This document shows positions 8,550 to 19,230 of a stretch of 19,387 bases of DNA, in pieces. The position numbers were made by a program, and so were the translations under genes. The stretch spans positions 1 to 19,387 of the forward strand of contig JAMCWV010000027.1 in the NCBI GenBank assembly GCA_023481025.1. Direction: 5' to 3'. The notes beneath the pieces are model-generated. The model was not told the DNA's origin. It saw only the letters and a list, made by a program, of their open reading frames with translations, and made no database searches. Numbering within the stretch: the first letter of the stretch is position 1; each line of letters begins with the position of its first letter. The stretch is from Gammaproteobacteria bacterium. GTDB taxonomy: Bacteria; Pseudomonadota; Gammaproteobacteria; Enterobacterales; Alteromonadaceae.

Positions 8550-8930
8550 GTGGCCATCGTAGGAGTCGGCACGGACATTGTTGAAATTGCCAGAATTCGG
8601 CAAGCGCTCACACGTCAGCCTGCGTTAGCAAAACGTTTGTTGACAGCCAATGAACAAGCGTTGATGGCCGCAGCAAAACAACCAGAGCGTTATTTGGCGA
8701 AACGTTTTGCCGCCAAGGAAGCAGCGTTAAAAGCACTTGGCACTGGTTTGCAAAATGGCTTAAGTTGGCAGCATATTGAAATTAGCAATAATGAGTTAGG
8801 TCGACCAGTTCTGAGTTTTAGTGCACAAGCTTTAGCATTAGCAAGTTCACTGGGTGTGACACAAGCACACGTATCACTCAGTGATGAAGTTGATTATGCC
8901 CAAGCGTTTGTCATTCTAGAGGGGCTTTAG
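8550..8930 (+). CDS. acpS: Holo-[acyl-carrier-protein] synthase
   Basis: This enzyme transfers the 4'-phosphopantetheine arm from coenzyme A to apo-acyl carrier protein, which switches on fatty acid synthesis. The 126 residues equal E. coli AcpS. The start MAIVGVGTDIVEIARI carries the Mg-binding Asp9, and RFAAKEAALKALGTG carries the second metal ligand Glu57 in the family's KEAA motif. The start is GTG 8550 with a modest GGTAAG site at 8539-8544, 6 bases after the pdxJ stop. It ends the lepB-acpS run; 66 bases separate it from relA and I see no clear intrinsic terminator there. Confidence 0.97.
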   Translation: MAIVGVGTDIVEIARIRQALTRQPALAKRLLTANEQALMAAAKQPERYLAKRFAAKEAALKALGTGLQNGLSWQHIEISNNELGRPVLSFSAQALALASSLGVTQAHVSLSDEVDYAQAFVILEGL

Positions 8931-8985
8931 ATTCAGAGCAGACGCTCGCATCAGTGCCTTGCTCGACATAGTGATTCGCCATAGT

Positions 8986-8994
8986 AGGGAGGAG
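8986..8994 (+). promoter_or_regulatory. Strong ribosome binding site for relA
   Basis: AGGGAGGAG, a near-perfect complement of the 16S rRNA tail, lies 2 bases before ATG 8997 (5 bases from the GGAG core if the first part pairs). It is the strongest site in the window and supports the MVQVRNVHV start, which resembles the E. coli RelA N-terminus. Confidence 0.7.
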
Positions 8995-8996
8995 TT

Positions 8997-11186
8997 ATGG
9001 TTCAGGTTCGTAACGTACATGTAGATCGCAAAGGTTCGCAGCCAGAAAACTGGCTGGAAGACATTATGCAACCTGAAATCCGCACGGAGCTCGCGGAGTT
9101 AGCCGCAACGCTTACCCCTCTTTGTTCAACCGACGGCGACACCTTGCTTTTAAAAGGGCAAGAAATGGTCGAGATTCTGGCTGAGCTCAAGCTCGATCGC
9201 AAAGGATTATTGGCCGCACTGACCGTTCCGTTTTTTGAAGCCCACTTAGTCGACGAAGAGTGGCTAGAAAAACATCTGGATGCAGAAATCGCACACCTTG
9301 TAGTAACCGTGCAGCAAATGCAAAGCATCAGTGAATTACAACATTTCCGCCATGGTAAACCTGGTGAAGCCCAGATCGATGCGGTGCGGCGCATGCTATT
9401 GGCCATGGTTGAAGATGTACGTGCTGTCCTCTTGAAACTTGCCGAGCGAGTCTGCTACCTGCGGCAAGTGAAAAACCTTGACGAAGAAACTCGGGTTCTC
9501 ACCGCCAAGGAGTGTAGTGAAATCTACGCGCCGCTCGCCAATCGCTTAGGGGTTGGGCAACTAAAATGGGAACTCGAAGATCTCGCATTTCGCTATTTAC
9601 ACCCCGATATATACATGGCAATTGCGCGCCAGCTCGATGAAAAGCGTTGGCAACGTGAGCAATATATCGAAACCTTTGTGACTGGCTTACAAGAAGCGCT
9701 CGACAGTCAGCAGGTCAATGCCAAAGTGTATGGGCGTCCCAAACATATCTTCAGTATTTGGAAGAAGATGCAGAAGAAAAATCTGCAGTTTGATGAGCTG
9801 TTCGATATTCGCGCGGTACGAATTATTACGCAGTCGCTTAAAGATTGTTATGCCGCCCTTGGAATTGTACACAGTATGTGGCGCCATTTGGCGTCGGAAT
9901 TTGATGACTATGTGGCGACTCCAAAAGCCAATGGCTATCAATCGATTCATACTGTAGTGATTGGCCCAGAACAGAAGAACGTTGAAATTCAAATTCGCTC
10001 TGAGCAAATGCACGATGATGCCGAACTCGGCGTTGCCGCGCACTGGGTATATAAAGAAGGGCAGTCAAGCGGGCGCTCGCAAGGCTATGAAGAAAAAATC
10101 TCTTGGTTGCGTAAGCTGTTGGCATGGCATGAGGATATGGCCGAGAACGAAGAGCTGGTTCAAGAAATTCGTAGTCAAGTCTTCGAAGATCGCGTGTATG
10201 TTTTTACCCCGAAAGGCGACGTCATTGACCTTCCCATGGGGTCGACACCACTCGATTTTGCTTATTATATCCACTCGCAAGTCGGCCACCGCTGTATTGG
10301 TGCCAAGGTCGACGGCCGAATTGTGCCGTTCACTTATGAGCTCGGCAATGGCGAACGAGTAGAAATCCTGACTCAAAAAGAGCCTAATCCCAAACGCGAT
10401 TGGGTGAACCCAACGCTTGGCTACTTAAAGTCGGCCCGCGCGCGAAGTAAGGTTCAAGCGTATTTCAAGAAATTTGATCGAGAGCACAATATTGTTACCG
10501 GCCGCGAGTTACTGGAACAAGAGCTACATAAGCATAAGTTAACATTGCAAGATGCCCAAGGTGCGGTTGAACGCTTCAATATGAGCCACATGGACGATTT
10601 GTTGGCGGCTATTGGCGCTGGAGATGTGCGCTTACACCAAGTGGTAAACTTCGTTCGCGGCCCGAGTGAAACGCCGTTGGATGAATTGGAAAAGCTAACC
10701 ACTAGAAAGCGTTCACCGGCGAGAGCAGGAAAACAGCGTGAAGGGGTTAAAGTTGCTGGGATTGGTAACTTAATGATGAACTATGCTCGTTGCTGTCAAC
10801 CGCTTCCCGGTGACCCGATTATGGGGTATATCACTCAAGGACGCGGGGTGTCGGTGCATCATCAAGATTGTGAACAGCTGCATCATTTGCTTGAACAGAA
10901 CCCTGCCCGGGGGATTGAAGTGGATTGGGTTGAAGACCAACAACAGCCGCGTTATGCAGCGCAACTCGTGATTGTTGCCGATGATCGCTCGGGTTTATTA
11001 CACGACATCACTAGTATTTTGAGTCACGAAAAAGTAAATGTGAATCAGGTTGCCACGCGTATGGATAAAGATTCCATGCAAGTCGTGATTGAGCTGGAGA
11101 TTATGGTACGCCATAACAGTGACGTACAGCGATTGCTGGCGCGAATTCAGCAAGTGAGTCACGTTCGTAGCGCGAAACGCAAATAG
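8997..11186 (+). CDS. relA: GTP pyrophosphokinase RelA, ribosome-bound (p)ppGpp synthetase
   Basis: On ribosomes with uncharged tRNA this enzyme makes the stringent-response alarmone (p)ppGpp from ATP and GTP/GDP. The 729 residues compare with 744 in E. coli. The N-terminal pseudo-hydrolase domain lacks the catalytic His-Asp pair: residues about 77-80 read VPFF where bifunctional homologues have HD. The synthetase domain covers roughly 240-370, with YGRPKHIFSIWKKMQKK, FDELFDIRAVRI and EFDDYVATPKANGYQSIHT (301-319). A TGS domain follows (about 399-460, RVYVFTPKGDVIDLP), then the Cys-containing zinc-finger domain (YARCCQPLPGD, Cys599 and Cys600, with DC at 624-625) and a C-terminal ACT domain (about 655-728, DRSGLLHDITSIL). 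It is therefore RelA rather than SpoT. mazG follows after 38 bases, as in E. coli. Confidence 0.98.
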   Translation: MVQVRNVHVDRKGSQPENWLEDIMQPEIRTELAELAATLTPLCSTDGDTLLLKGQEMVEILAELKLDRKGLLAALTVPFFEAHLVDEEWLEKHLDAEIAHLVVTVQQMQSISELQHFRHGKPGEAQIDAVRRMLLAMVEDVRAVLLKLAERVCYLRQVKNLDEETRVLTAKECSEIYAPLANRLGVGQLKWELEDLAFRYLHPDIYMAIARQLDEKRWQREQYIETFVTGLQEALDSQQVNAKVYGRPKHIFSIWKKMQKKNLQFDELFDIRAVRIITQSLKDCYAALGIVHSMWRHLASEFDDYVATPKANGYQSIHTVVIGPEQKNVEIQIRSEQMHDDAELGVAAHWVYKEGQSSGRSQGYEEKISWLRKLLAWHEDMAENEELVQEIRSQVFEDRVYVFTPKGDVIDLPMGSTPLDFAYYIHSQVGHRCIGAKVDGRIVPFTYELGNGERVEILTQKEPNPKRDWVNPTLGYLKSARARSKVQAYFKKFDREHNIVTGRELLEQELHKHKLTLQDAQGAVERFNMSHMDDLLAAIGAGDVRLHQVVNFVRGPSETPLDELEKLTTRKRSPARAGKQREGVKVAGIGNLMMNYARCCQPLPGDPIMGYITQGRGVSVHHQDCEQLHHLLEQNPARGIEVDWVEDQQQPRYAAQLVIVADDRSGLLHDITSILSHEKVNVNQVATRMDKDSMQVVIELEIMVRHNSDVQRLLARIQQVSHVRSAKRK

Positions 11187-11224
11187 CCGCGCAGAATGAG
11201 TACCGAAAAGTTTTAGGAAGAACG

Positions 11225-12112
11225 ATGAGCCGAGCTGCCGAACCGACAAACACGTATCCATCTGCAAGTGTAGCCGCAGAGCCAAACAAACTAGCTTTGA
11301 GTCAAACTCAACGGCTATTGACGATTATGGCTGCACTACGTAATCCCGACGGCGGTTGCCCATGGGATTTGCAACAAACCATGCAGAGTTTAATTCCCCA
11401 TACGATTGAAGAAGCCTACGAAGTTGCTGCGGCAATTCAAGCCGGCGATTCAGAGGCAATTCAAGACGAGCTCGGCGATTTATTATTTCAAGTGGTTTTT
11501 TATGCGCGCTTGGCGGAGGAAAATGGCGAATTTGATTTTGACAGTATTGCGGCGGCCGTGAGTGACAAACTCGTGCGCCGACACCCGCATGTATTTGCGG
11601 ATGGCCAAGCCGAAGATGCGAGTGAAGTTCTCCGCCAGTGGGAGCAAATTAAACGCCAAGAACGAGCTGAAAAGGCCGAGGATAGCAGTGTTTTTGCCGA
11701 TGTTCCGCAAAATTTACCGGCCTTGTTGCAAGCGATGAAAATACAGAAGCGTTGTGCAGCGGTGGGCTTCGATTGGGACAATGCCGAGCAGGTCATCGGT
11801 AAAGTCCATGAAGAGCTTGATGAAGTTGCGGCGGAATTGACGGAATTTGCGAATGCGCAGTCCAGTGCGACTGAGAGTGCGGTGCAAGATCGCATCGAAG
11901 ATGAAATCGGCGACCTGTTATTTGCTGTGGTGAATTTAGCACGACACGCGAAAGTAAACCCAGAGACCGCGCTAGGGCGAGCGAATCAAAAGTTCATGCG
12001 GCGATTTCGGCGCGTTGAGAGTATCGCGGCAACTCAGCAGCGCGAAATTGCCGAGGAGCCCTTACATGAGCTCGAATTACTCTGGCAACAAGCAAAACAG
12101 GAACTTTCTTGA
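11225..12112 (+). CDS. mazG: Nucleoside triphosphate pyrophosphohydrolase MazG
   Basis: This enzyme hydrolyses NTPs and dNTPs to monophosphates and pyrophosphate; in E. coli it cleans nucleotide pools and lowers ppGpp. The 295 residues compare with 263 in E. coli. There are two MazG repeats. The first has GGCPWD (43-48), EExxE at 62-66 and DELGD at 81-85. The second has EExxE-type residues at 196-200 and DEIGD at 226-230. Each pair supplies the Mg-binding acidic set. The N-terminus is about 24 residues longer than in E. coli and looks unstructured (Ala, Ser, Pro, Thr); AGGAAG at 11215-11220 supports ATG 11225 and there is no better later start. Here it follows relA without a mazEF toxin pair. 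Confidence 0.96.
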   Translation: MSRAAEPTNTYPSASVAAEPNKLALSQTQRLLTIMAALRNPDGGCPWDLQQTMQSLIPHTIEEAYEVAAAIQAGDSEAIQDELGDLLFQVVFYARLAEENGEFDFDSIAAAVSDKLVRRHPHVFADGQAEDASEVLRQWEQIKRQERAEKAEDSSVFADVPQNLPALLQAMKIQKRCAAVGFDWDNAEQVIGKVHEELDEVAAELTEFANAQSSATESAVQDRIEDEIGDLLFAVVNLARHAKVNPETALGRANQKFMRRFRRVESIAATQQREIAEEPLHELELLWQQAKQELS

Positions 12113-12141
12113 TTGCCGGCAGGGCAATGCTCGGGTATACT
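12113..12141 (+). promoter_or_regulatory. Predicted sigma70 promoter for pyrG-eno, overlaid by an inverted repeat
   Basis: Directly after the mazG stop come TTGCCG (12113-12118), a 17-base spacer and TATACT (12136-12141). This is close to consensus and is the best promoter-like sequence in the window. Transcription would start near 12148, with a leader of about 52 bases before pyrG. ATTGCC (12112-12117) and GGCAAT (12123-12128) form an inverted repeat with a 5-base centre that covers the -35 element, so an operator is possible. TGCCGGCA (12114-12121) is also a palindrome. Confidence 0.6.
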
Positions 12142-12185
12142 GTTTTCCCGTCTTAAGTTCCTTTTCCACGATTCATTTACCCTGA

Positions 12186-13871
<1,686 letters not shown>

Positions 13872-13879
13872 AGGATTAA

Positions 13880-15172
<1,293 letters not shown>

Positions 15173-15182
15173 GGTTCAGCCA

Positions 15183-15851
15183 ATGGCGAGCCAAACGGCA
15201 ATTTTCTCGCAGTTTACTGCGAGCCAACATTATACAGAGCTTTGTAATGCACTGTATGAGGTTGAATTGTCGTTTTTAGCACGCAGCCAAGACCCTCGTT
15301 ATCAACAAAGCGCCGCTGCATTGCAGCGGCGTCTTGCTAGTATCCCACATTATGTCCAATCCACCGCCTACGCACTGCTAGCCAGTGCTGAGCAGCCGCA
15401 TAACCCCCTGCAGCTGGATATTCAAAGTGGTTGTTGGCTCTATAAGCAAAAAAAGAACGCGCCGACGGCAGCCGACGAACAGGGGCAGGCGCAACTGCGC
15501 GCGTGGCTTACGAAACATGCGAAATTGGCATTACCCATTCCGATTCTGGTTCGTGATCTCACGACCCAATGTGACCGTGTCCAGCTAGACACCATTGACC
15601 AGCTTGCGTTCGCTAAAGATAAAGTGCATCTTAACTACAATGGTTGGTTTTCACTGGCTGGTGCGTCGTTAGTATCAGAATCAAGTTGGTTGCTCAAGCC
15701 AACGAAAGACATTTTAGCAGCAGCCTGTGCTGGACATCGTTGGGGGCCAAGTGGGAAACTAGCCCCATTGCCACTGGACTTGCGTAGTTTATTGTTGTCG
15801 ACGACGATTCATTGGCAACAACCGCAATTGGTGCAAACTCTGAGAAAGTGA
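15183..15851 (+). CDS. Hypothetical protein between eno and ftsB
   Basis: I do not recognise this 222-residue protein. It has no evident signal peptide or membrane segment and looks like a soluble cytoplasmic protein. The N-terminal half is Gln/Ala-rich and predicted helical (YTELCNALYEVELSFLARS, then PRYQQSAAALQRRLASI). Cysteines stand at about 21, 84, 129 and 182, without a metal-site pattern. The C-terminal half has motif-like stretches: FAKDKVHLNYNGWFSLAG, then GHRWGPSGKLAPLPLDLRSL, and ends in a Leu/Trp-rich segment. AGGG at 15171-15174, 8 bases before ATG 15183, is a fair ribosome site. It starts 10 bases after eno and ends 7 bases before ftsB, so it sits within an operon where related bacteria usually have eno next to ftsB. 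Codon use resembles its neighbours and the frame is open throughout, so it is likely a real gene of unknown role. Confidence 0.8.
   Translation: MASQTAIFSQFTASQHYTELCNALYEVELSFLARSQDPRYQQSAAALQRRLASIPHYVQSTAYALLASAEQPHNPLQLDIQSGCWLYKQKKNAPTAADEQGQAQLRAWLTKHAKLALPIPILVRDLTTQCDRVQLDTIDQLAFAKDKVHLNYNGWFSLAGASLVSESSWLLKPTKDILAAACAGHRWGPSGKLAPLPLDLRSLLLSTTIHWQQPQLVQTLRK
15311..15331 (+). repeat. Perfect 10-bp-arm inverted repeat inside the unknown gene
   Basis: CGCCGCTGCA (15311-15320) and TGCAGCGGCG (15322-15331) are exact reverse complements about a single T. As RNA this would fold into a 9-bp, GC-rich stem with a 3-base loop. AAAG precedes it and TCTT follows, which allow a few more pairs, but there is no long T-run. 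It lies about 130 bases into the unknown gene and 140 bases after the eno stop. Confidence 0.85.
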
Positions 15852-15858
15852 GACGAAC

Positions 15859-16152
15859 ATGCGTGTATTAACCGTGATCATGATAGCGATTGTACTGCTG
15901 CTGCAGTATCGCATTTGGTTTGGTCAGCATGGTGTCCGTGATTATCGCGAACTTCAGCAAGAGCTAGCGCGTCAAGAGCAGATAAACAGTACGTTGACCC
16001 AGCGCAATCAACTCATTGAAGCGGATATACGTGATTTACGCTCGGCCTTAGAGGCAGTCGAAGAGCGTGCTCGCAATGAATTGGGATTTGTGCGACCTGA
16101 AGAAACCTTTTTTCGCTTAATCCCGAAAATAGAAGAGGACAATGATTCATGA
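15859..16152 (+). CDS. ftsB: Cell division protein FtsB
   Basis: This small bitopic membrane protein of the divisome forms the FtsQLB complex, which signals septal peptidoglycan synthesis by FtsWI. The 97 residues compare with 103 in E. coli. A short cytoplasmic start leads into a membrane helix (about 3-19, LTVIMIAIVLLLQYRIWFG). A periplasmic coiled coil covers about 28-70 (YRELQQELARQEQINSTLTQ and onward), and the family's conserved end motif is EERARNELGFVRPEETFFRL (68-87). The ribosome site is weak (GAGACGAA), and the unknown gene ends 7 bases before. The stop overlaps ispD (ATGA). Its position directly before ispD-ispF is typical. Confidence 0.95.
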   Translation: MRVLTVIMIAIVLLLQYRIWFGQHGVRDYRELQQELARQEQINSTLTQRNQLIEADIRDLRSALEAVEERARNELGFVRPEETFFRLIPKIEEDNDS

Positions 16153-16844
16153 TCGGAGTTATACCTGCTGCAGGTATCGGTCAACGCATGGAAGCAGAAA
16201 TCCCCAAGCAATATCTTGTTGTCGCCGGCAAAACATTACTCGATCACAGTATCGGCGCATTGTTTAATGATCCTCGGATCAAGCAGGTTTGGGTCGCTCT
16301 GCATGCCGATGATCAATGGTGGCAACACTCTCTTTATGCAAATGACTCCAGAGTTCGCATCACTCAAGGAGGGCCGACACGAGCAGATTCGGTCGTTGCG
16401 GTTCTCAGTGCGCTTACCCAACAACATGTCGCTGTCGATATGTTTGTTGTGGTCCATGATGCTGCACGTCCGGGGCTTCAAGCCAGCGCGTTAGCTCGGG
16501 TTCTTGATGCTGCAAGCAATGAGCCGCAACGTGGTGCATTATTAGCGCTCCCAGTCCGCGACACAGTAAAGCTAGCTCACGGGCAGGATAGTTCGCATGT
16601 AGCAAGAACCGTGGATCGTGAGCAATTATGGTTGGCGCAAACGCCACAAGTGTTTCAACTTGGCCAGCTACTCACGGCGATTTCCCATGCACAGGCTAGT
16701 GACATTGTCGTCACTGACGAAAGTTCAGCGATGGAAGCGATGGGCGTTAGTCCAGTATTAGTGCAAGGGAGTCGTGCTGGGTTTAAGGTCACTGACCCGG
16801 AAGATTTAGCACTGGCTGCCTATTACTTGCGGCCAGAAGCTTGA
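16149..16844 (+). CDS. ispD: 2-C-methyl-D-erythritol 4-phosphate cytidylyltransferase
   Basis: This is the third step of the MEP pathway to isoprenoids: it couples methylerythritol phosphate to CTP, releasing pyrophosphate. The 231 residues compare with 236 in E. coli. The CTP-binding motif PAAGIGQRMEAEIPKQYL (6-23) carries the key Arg and Lys residues. VHDAARPGL, LPVRDTVKLA and LWLAQTPQVFQL follow as in the family, and TDESSAMEAMG and KVTDPEDLALA close the domain. GAGGA at 16135-16139 is the ribosome site and the start overlaps the ftsB stop. ispF follows after 58 bases with no promoter that I could support. Confidence 0.97.
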   Translation: MIGVIPAAGIGQRMEAEIPKQYLVVAGKTLLDHSIGALFNDPRIKQVWVALHADDQWWQHSLYANDSRVRITQGGPTRADSVVAVLSALTQQHVAVDMFVVVHDAARPGLQASALARVLDAASNEPQRGALLALPVRDTVKLAHGQDSSHVARTVDREQLWLAQTPQVFQLGQLLTAISHAQASDIVVTDESSAMEAMGVSPVLVQGSRAGFKVTDPEDLALAAYYLRPEA

Positions 16845-16902
16845 GCATCATTAAACAGTACTCAGCGTTTGCGCAGGTGACTGATAAGTAAGGAATTTCT
16901 GC

Positions 16903-17385
16903 ATGACTATTCGAATTGGTCAAGGTTTTGACGTCCATAAATTTGGCGGCGAAGGGCCGATTAAATTGGGTAATATTACCATTCCCTGTGACCAAGGATT
17001 GCTCGCTCATTCCGATGGGGATGTGCTGTTGCATGCCCTTGCCGATGCCATGCTTGGTGCAATTGGCGCCGGCGATATTGGTGTGTGGTTTCCAGATAAC
17101 GACGCAGCCTATGCAGGCGCAGATAGTGGCGAGCTATTACAACGCGTTTGGCAAGAAGTGCAACAACGAGGTTTTGGCCTGATTAATTTGGATGTCACGG
17201 TTATTTGTCAGAAACCGAAAATCAATCCACATCGACAAGCAATACGAGCTCGGATTGCTGAGTTGCTGGAGGTGAGTGTCGCCCAAGTGAATGTTAAAGC
17301 CACGACCACTGAAGAGCTAGGTTTTACCGGCCGTAAGGAAGGCATTGCGGCGATGGCAGTGGTTCTCCTTGGAGCACAGCCATGA
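16903..17385 (+). CDS. ispF: 2-C-methyl-D-erythritol 2,4-cyclodiphosphate synthase
   Basis: This trimeric, zinc-dependent enzyme cyclises CDP-methylerythritol 2-phosphate with loss of CMP, two steps after IspD in the MEP pathway. The 160 residues compare with 159 in E. coli. The zinc ligands are Asp10 and His12 in [13 protein letters not shown] and His44 in [17 protein letters not shown]. The HSDGD motif is intact at 36-40, and the C-terminal [21 protein letters not shown] is typical. One family segment that usually reads FPDTD is FPDND here, and the two residues before it are Val-Trp. TAAGGA at 16889-16894 supports ATG 16903. The stop overlaps the truD start (ATGA). Confidence 0.97.
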   Translation: MTIRIGQGFDVHKFGGEGPIKLGNITIPCDQGLLAHSDGDVLLHALADAMLGAIGAGDIGVWFPDNDAAYAGADSGELLQRVWQEVQQRGFGLINLDVTVICQKPKINPHRQAIRARIAELLEVSVAQVNVKATTTEELGFTGRKEGIAAMAVVLLGAQP

Positions 17386-18470
17386 GTACAGGCACAACCA
17401 CGATTAAAAGTAAGCAATGGCAGCGTTTTGCGGGCGAAACGGAGCTGCAAGGTCAATATAAAGCACAACCAGAATATTTTGAGGTTATTGAAGAACTCGG
17501 GTTTGAGCCAATCCCGGATGAGAAAGGCCAGCACCACTGGTTACAGGTGCGCAAAACCGAACTCACGACGGAGCAGGTTGCCAAGTTCATCGCTCAAGCG
17601 GTCGGTGTACCAGTCCGTGAAGTTGGTTATTCGGGACTAAAAGACAAATTTGCCGTGACAGAGCAATGGTTTTCAGTCCAATTACCGGCGCTCAATCAGC
17701 CGGATTGGACGAGTATTTTTGCCACTGATTTAACTACGATTTCACCGCGCTACGCGGGCGGGCAGGTAAAGTTATTAAACGCGGTGCGCAGCAACAAAAA
17801 GCTTCGTCGTGGTGTGCATAAAAGTAATCGATTTCGGATACGTTTAACTGCGGTGAATGACGTCGATGAATTGTGCCAACGCTTCGTAGCGATAGCTAAC
17901 TGGGTGCCAAATTATTATGGCGAGCAACGCTTTGGTTTCGGCCAGGGGAATATTCAGCAAGCTGAGGCGATGTTTGCCGGTAAGCGGATTAAAGATCGCA
18001 ATCTACGTAGTATTTTATTGTCATCGGTGCGGTCTTGGTTGTTTAACCATTACCTAGAGCGTCGTCTACAACAGCATGGTACCGACCTAATGGCCGGTGA
18101 TGTCTTTTTTTTGACGGGCTCACAATCGTTTTTCACGGCTACCGACTGTGACGAGGAAATACACGCGCGATTTGCCAGTGGCGATATTATGGTCAGTGGG
18201 CCTTTGCTGGGTGACGGTGAAAGCGCAGCGCAAAATGAGGCTTTGGCGTTAGAAACCGAAATTGCGACTCAATTCGCAAGCTTGCATGCTGATTTAGTGG
18301 CAAGCCGAGTGAAACCTGATCGTCGTTCTCTTTGGTTGCGCCTGCAACAGCCTGAATGTCAGCTACTGAATGAGCACGAGGTTGAGTTGTGCTTTTCCTT
18401 GCCAAGCGGCAGCTTCGCAACCAGTGTACTGCATGAGTTAGGTGATTTTTCCTCACCACGCTTTGAGTAA
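17382..18470 (+). CDS. truD: tRNA pseudouridine(13) synthase TruD
   Basis: This enzyme converts uridine 13 of tRNA (in E. coli, tRNA-Glu) to pseudouridine. The 362 residues compare with 349 in E. coli. The catalytic aspartate is Asp88 in [16 protein letters not shown], the TruD signature. The second family landmark [19 protein letters not shown] is at 177-195. The TruD insertion domain lies in between and the fold closes with [14 protein letters not shown] near the C-terminus. The start overlaps the ispF stop, with GGAG at 17371-17374. It precedes surE by 10 bases, the usual ispF-truD-surE-pcm order. Confidence 0.97.
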   Translation: MSTGTTTIKSKQWQRFAGETELQGQYKAQPEYFEVIEELGFEPIPDEKGQHHWLQVRKTELTTEQVAKFIAQAVGVPVREVGYSGLKDKFAVTEQWFSVQLPALNQPDWTSIFATDLTTISPRYAGGQVKLLNAVRSNKKLRRGVHKSNRFRIRLTAVNDVDELCQRFVAIANWVPNYYGEQRFGFGQGNIQQAEAMFAGKRIKDRNLRSILLSSVRSWLFNHYLERRLQQHGTDLMAGDVFFLTGSQSFFTATDCDEEIHARFASGDIMVSGPLLGDGESAAQNEALALETEIATQFASLHADLVASRVKPDRRSLWLRLQQPECQLLNEHEVELCFSLPSGSFATSVLHELGDFSSPRFE

Positions 18471-18476
18471 AGGGGA
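18471..18476 (+). promoter_or_regulatory. Ribosome binding site that fixes the surE start
   Basis: AGGGGA directly follows the truD stop and lies 4 bases before ATG 18481. It favours MKILLSNDDG as the start over an in-frame ATG at 18442, which would add 13 residues read from truD coding sequence that the family lacks. Confidence 0.75.
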
Positions 18477-18480
18477 AACC

Positions 18481-19230
18481 ATGAAAATTCTATTGAGTAA
18501 TGATGATGGTGTTCGAGCACCCGGTTTATCTGCCTTGTATAAGGCGTTAGTCGAGGTTGCGGATGTCGTGGTGATTGCCCCTGACCGCAACTGTTCGGGG
18601 GCGAGTAACTCGCTAACCTTGCATAACCCTTTACGGGTAGAGCAATTGGAGAATGGCTTTTTCTCTGTGAATGGGACACCCACAGATTGCGTTCATATTG
18701 GCACAAATTCGCCGTTAGGGGAGCAGCCAGATTTAGTTGTTTCGGGTATTAACGATGCGCCGAATATGGGCGATGATGTGATTTATTCTGGCACTGTTGC
18801 GGCTGCAACTGAAGGGCGTTTTGTTGGCCTGCCGGCGATTGCAGTGTCGATGGCTGAGCACGGCCATGATTATTACGAAACAGCCGCACAAGTGGTTGCG
18901 GAACTGATTGAGCGGTTAAAAAAACAACCCTTACGGTCGGACTTCGTCTTGAATGTCAATGTGCCGTATGTACCGTATGGGCAACTTAAGGGTTGGAAAA
19001 CAACGCGTTTAGGCCGCCGCCATCGGGCAGAAAATATGGTGCGAGGAAGCGATCCTTGGGGGCGAGAAATTTTCTGGTATGGGCCGGTAGGGCCACAACG
19101 GGACGATGGTCCCGGTACAGACTTTGCCGCAGTGCGCGATGGCTATGTATCAATCACGCCATTAACGGTCGATATGACTGCCCGTGATGATCAAGCACAA
19201 GTACAGGAGTGGTTAGACAAACCGTTATGA
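18481..19230 (+). CDS. surE: 5'/3'-nucleotidase SurE
   Basis: This is a metal-dependent phosphatase acting on nucleoside 5'- and 3'-monophosphates and exopolyphosphate, linked in E. coli to stationary-phase survival. The 249 residues compare with 253 in E. coli. Metal ligands are Asp8 and Asp9 in LLSNDDG, Ser39 in NCSGASNSL and Asn91 in SGINDAPNMGDDVIYSGT. In this last motif the family glycine two residues after the Asn is Ala here (NDAPN against NAGPN in E. coli). The C-terminal DGPGTDFAAVRDGYVSITPL is typical. The stop overlaps the pcm start (ATGA), as in many Gammaproteobacteria. Confidence 0.97.
   Translation: MKILLSNDDGVRAPGLSALYKALVEVADVVVIAPDRNCSGASNSLTLHNPLRVEQLENGFFSVNGTPTDCVHIGTNSPLGEQPDLVVSGINDAPNMGDDVIYSGTVAAATEGRFVGLPAIAVSMAEHGHDYYETAAQVVAELIERLKKQPLRSDFVLNVNVPYVPYGQLKGWKTTRLGRRHRAENMVRGSDPWGREIFWYGPVGPQRDDGPGTDFAAVRDGYVSITPLTVDMTARDDQAQVQEWLDKPL

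Noticed and set aside
8959..8987. TTGCTC-17-TAGTAG as a relA promoter
   Set aside because: The -10 hexamer is poor and overlaps the ribosome site, so a transcript would begin at or past it.
11288..11311. Later TTG start for mazG that would give an E. coli-like length
   Set aside because: No ribosome site precedes it, whereas AGGAAG stands before ATG 11225.
16845..16902. Promoter in the ispD-ispF gap
   Set aside because: Only a TTGCGC with no matching -10 at proper spacing is present.
18442..18480. Upstream ATG for surE inside truD
   Set aside because: It adds 13 residues absent from the family; AGGGGA before ATG 18481 decides the start.
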